In this document: piece by piece, positions 41,892-42,392 of the stretch
How positions within the stretch are numbered: position 1 is the first letter of the stretch
How the letters are laid out: each line of letters opens with the position of its first letter
DNA from: an uncultured Bifidobacterium sp.
Lineage (GTDB): Bacteria > Actinomycetota > Actinomycetes > Actinomycetales > Bifidobacteriaceae
Assembly: GCF_949292005.1 (NCBI RefSeq)
Contig: NZ_CASEXV010000051.1
Coordinates: 1-42,392 of the forward strand
Length of the DNA stretch: 42,392 bases
Direction of reading: 5' to 3'
Program-made: the position numbers and the translations under genes
Notes under the pieces: generated by a model
The model's database searches: none
Seen by the model: the letters and a program-made list of their open reading frames with translations, nothing else
Told to the model about the DNA's origin: nothing

Positions 41892-42392
41892 TCAGTTCGC
41901 CTTGACGTCCTCGATGGAGGCCTTGGCCGCCTCGACGACATGCTCGGCTGTGATGCCCAGATCAATCATGTTCTGCGCGCCATCCCCCTGAAGTCCGTAC
42001 TGCTCGATGGACACGGCCTTGCCGTAATCTCCAAGGTACTTGTACCACGGCATCGCCAGACCGGCCTCGACCGAGACACGCGCCTTGACCGAACGTGGAA
42101 GAATCTCGTCCTTGTACTCGGCGTCCTGCTCCTCAAACCACTCCATCGACGGCATGGAGACCACACGGGCCTTCACTCCGTCAGCGGACAGGGTCTTCGC
42201 GGCCTCGACAGCCCACTGAACCTCGGAGCCGGTGGCCATGAGGATGACATCCGGGGTTCCCTCGGTGTCGACAAGCACATAGGCACCCTTGCGAACACCC
42301 TCACGCGCCTTCTGTGCGGTCTCGGCGAGAGTGGGCACACCCTGACGAGTGAGGATCATGGCCGTGGGAAGCGTGTTCTTCTTCTCGAAGAA
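41892..42392 (-). CDS. tkt: Transketolase, C-terminal fragment
   Basis: The frame is open to the window edge, so only about 166 C-terminal residues are seen; the N-terminal thiamine-diphosphate domain lies beyond the window. They match the end of the pyrimidine domain and the C-terminal domain: ALILTRQGVP-like MILTRQGVPTLAE, then LMATGSEVQWAVEAAKTL, VVSMPSMEWFEEQD, and VSIEQYGLQGDGAQNMIDLGITAEHV. Transketolase moves two-carbon units and feeds the same sugar-phosphate pool as tal. An ATG at 42359 is internal. The gene ends 93 bases before tal and both are on the minus strand. Confidence 0.95.
   Translation of the reverse strand, partial: FFEKKNTLPTAMILTRQGVPTLAETAQKAREGVRKGAYVLVDTEGTPDVILMATGSEVQWAVEAAKTLSADGVKARVVSMPSMEWFEEQDAEYKDEILPRSVKARVSVEAGLAMPWYKYLGDYGKAVSIEQYGLQGDGAQNMIDLGITAEHVVEAAKASIEDVKAN

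Noticed and set aside
1..42392. Mobile element, prophage, CRISPR or defence island
   Set aside because: No transposase, integrase, terminal repeats, spacer array or atypical composition was seen. All genes but a few small ones belong to core families.

Overview
This is a chromosomal window of housekeeping genes from a high-GC Gram-positive bacterium, most likely a member of the Bifidobacteriaceae (Bifidobacterium or a scardovial relative). That assignment is an inference. It rests on WhiA together with glnE and the uvrC-aroE-rapZ-whiA-pgk-tpiA-secG order, a pyrB-pyrI-pyrC-pyrF-pyrK-pyrD-pyrE operon, an over-long UvrC, adjacent tkt and tal genes, and TANNNT-type leaderless promoters. I see no insertion sequence, prophage, CRISPR array, tRNA or rRNA. 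Base and codon use look even throughout, so nothing here looks recently acquired.

Layout, left to right. (1) 1-4992, plus strand: end of gltB, gltD, a small two-helix membrane protein, a lone ABC ATPase, trmI and a SixA-type phosphatase. The last three overlap or touch. (2) 5171-11473, plus strand: metE-metF, translationally coupled behind an AT-rich regulatory region, then glnE. (3) 11807-16201, plus strand: ferrous iron uptake genes feoA and feoB, a coupled cysteine-rich FeoC-like gene, and an ArsB/NhaD-like permease. (4) 16282-22852, plus strand: the pyrimidine operon. (5) 22934-28319, minus strand: ABC-F protein, Nnr-type NAD(P)HX repair protein, HAD phosphatase and a LysR regulator. (6) 28508-40421, plus strand: uvrA behind a textbook LexA/SOS box, then uvrC, aroE and rapZ chained by 4-base overlaps, then whiA, pgk, tpiA, secG and a Cof-type HAD hydrolase. 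(7) 40695-42392, minus strand: tal and the 3' part of tkt, ending in a strong hairpin terminator.

How the genes work together. gltBD and glnE belong to glutamate/glutamine nitrogen assimilation and its control. metF supplies methyl-tetrahydrofolate to metE. The pyr operon covers steps two to six of UMP synthesis. tkt and tal feed the sugar-phosphate pool used by the bifid shunt, and pgk and tpiA belong to lower glycolysis.

The best leads are the following: the SOS box placed so that it could also drive aroE and rapZ; the FeoC-like third gene of the feo operon with a Cys pair at the FeoB N-terminus; the degenerate epimerase loops of the Nnr protein; five roughly helix-phased ATAAC repeats before metE; and three genes (glnE, feoA, lysR) that appear to be leaderless. 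I found no clearly new multi-gene system.
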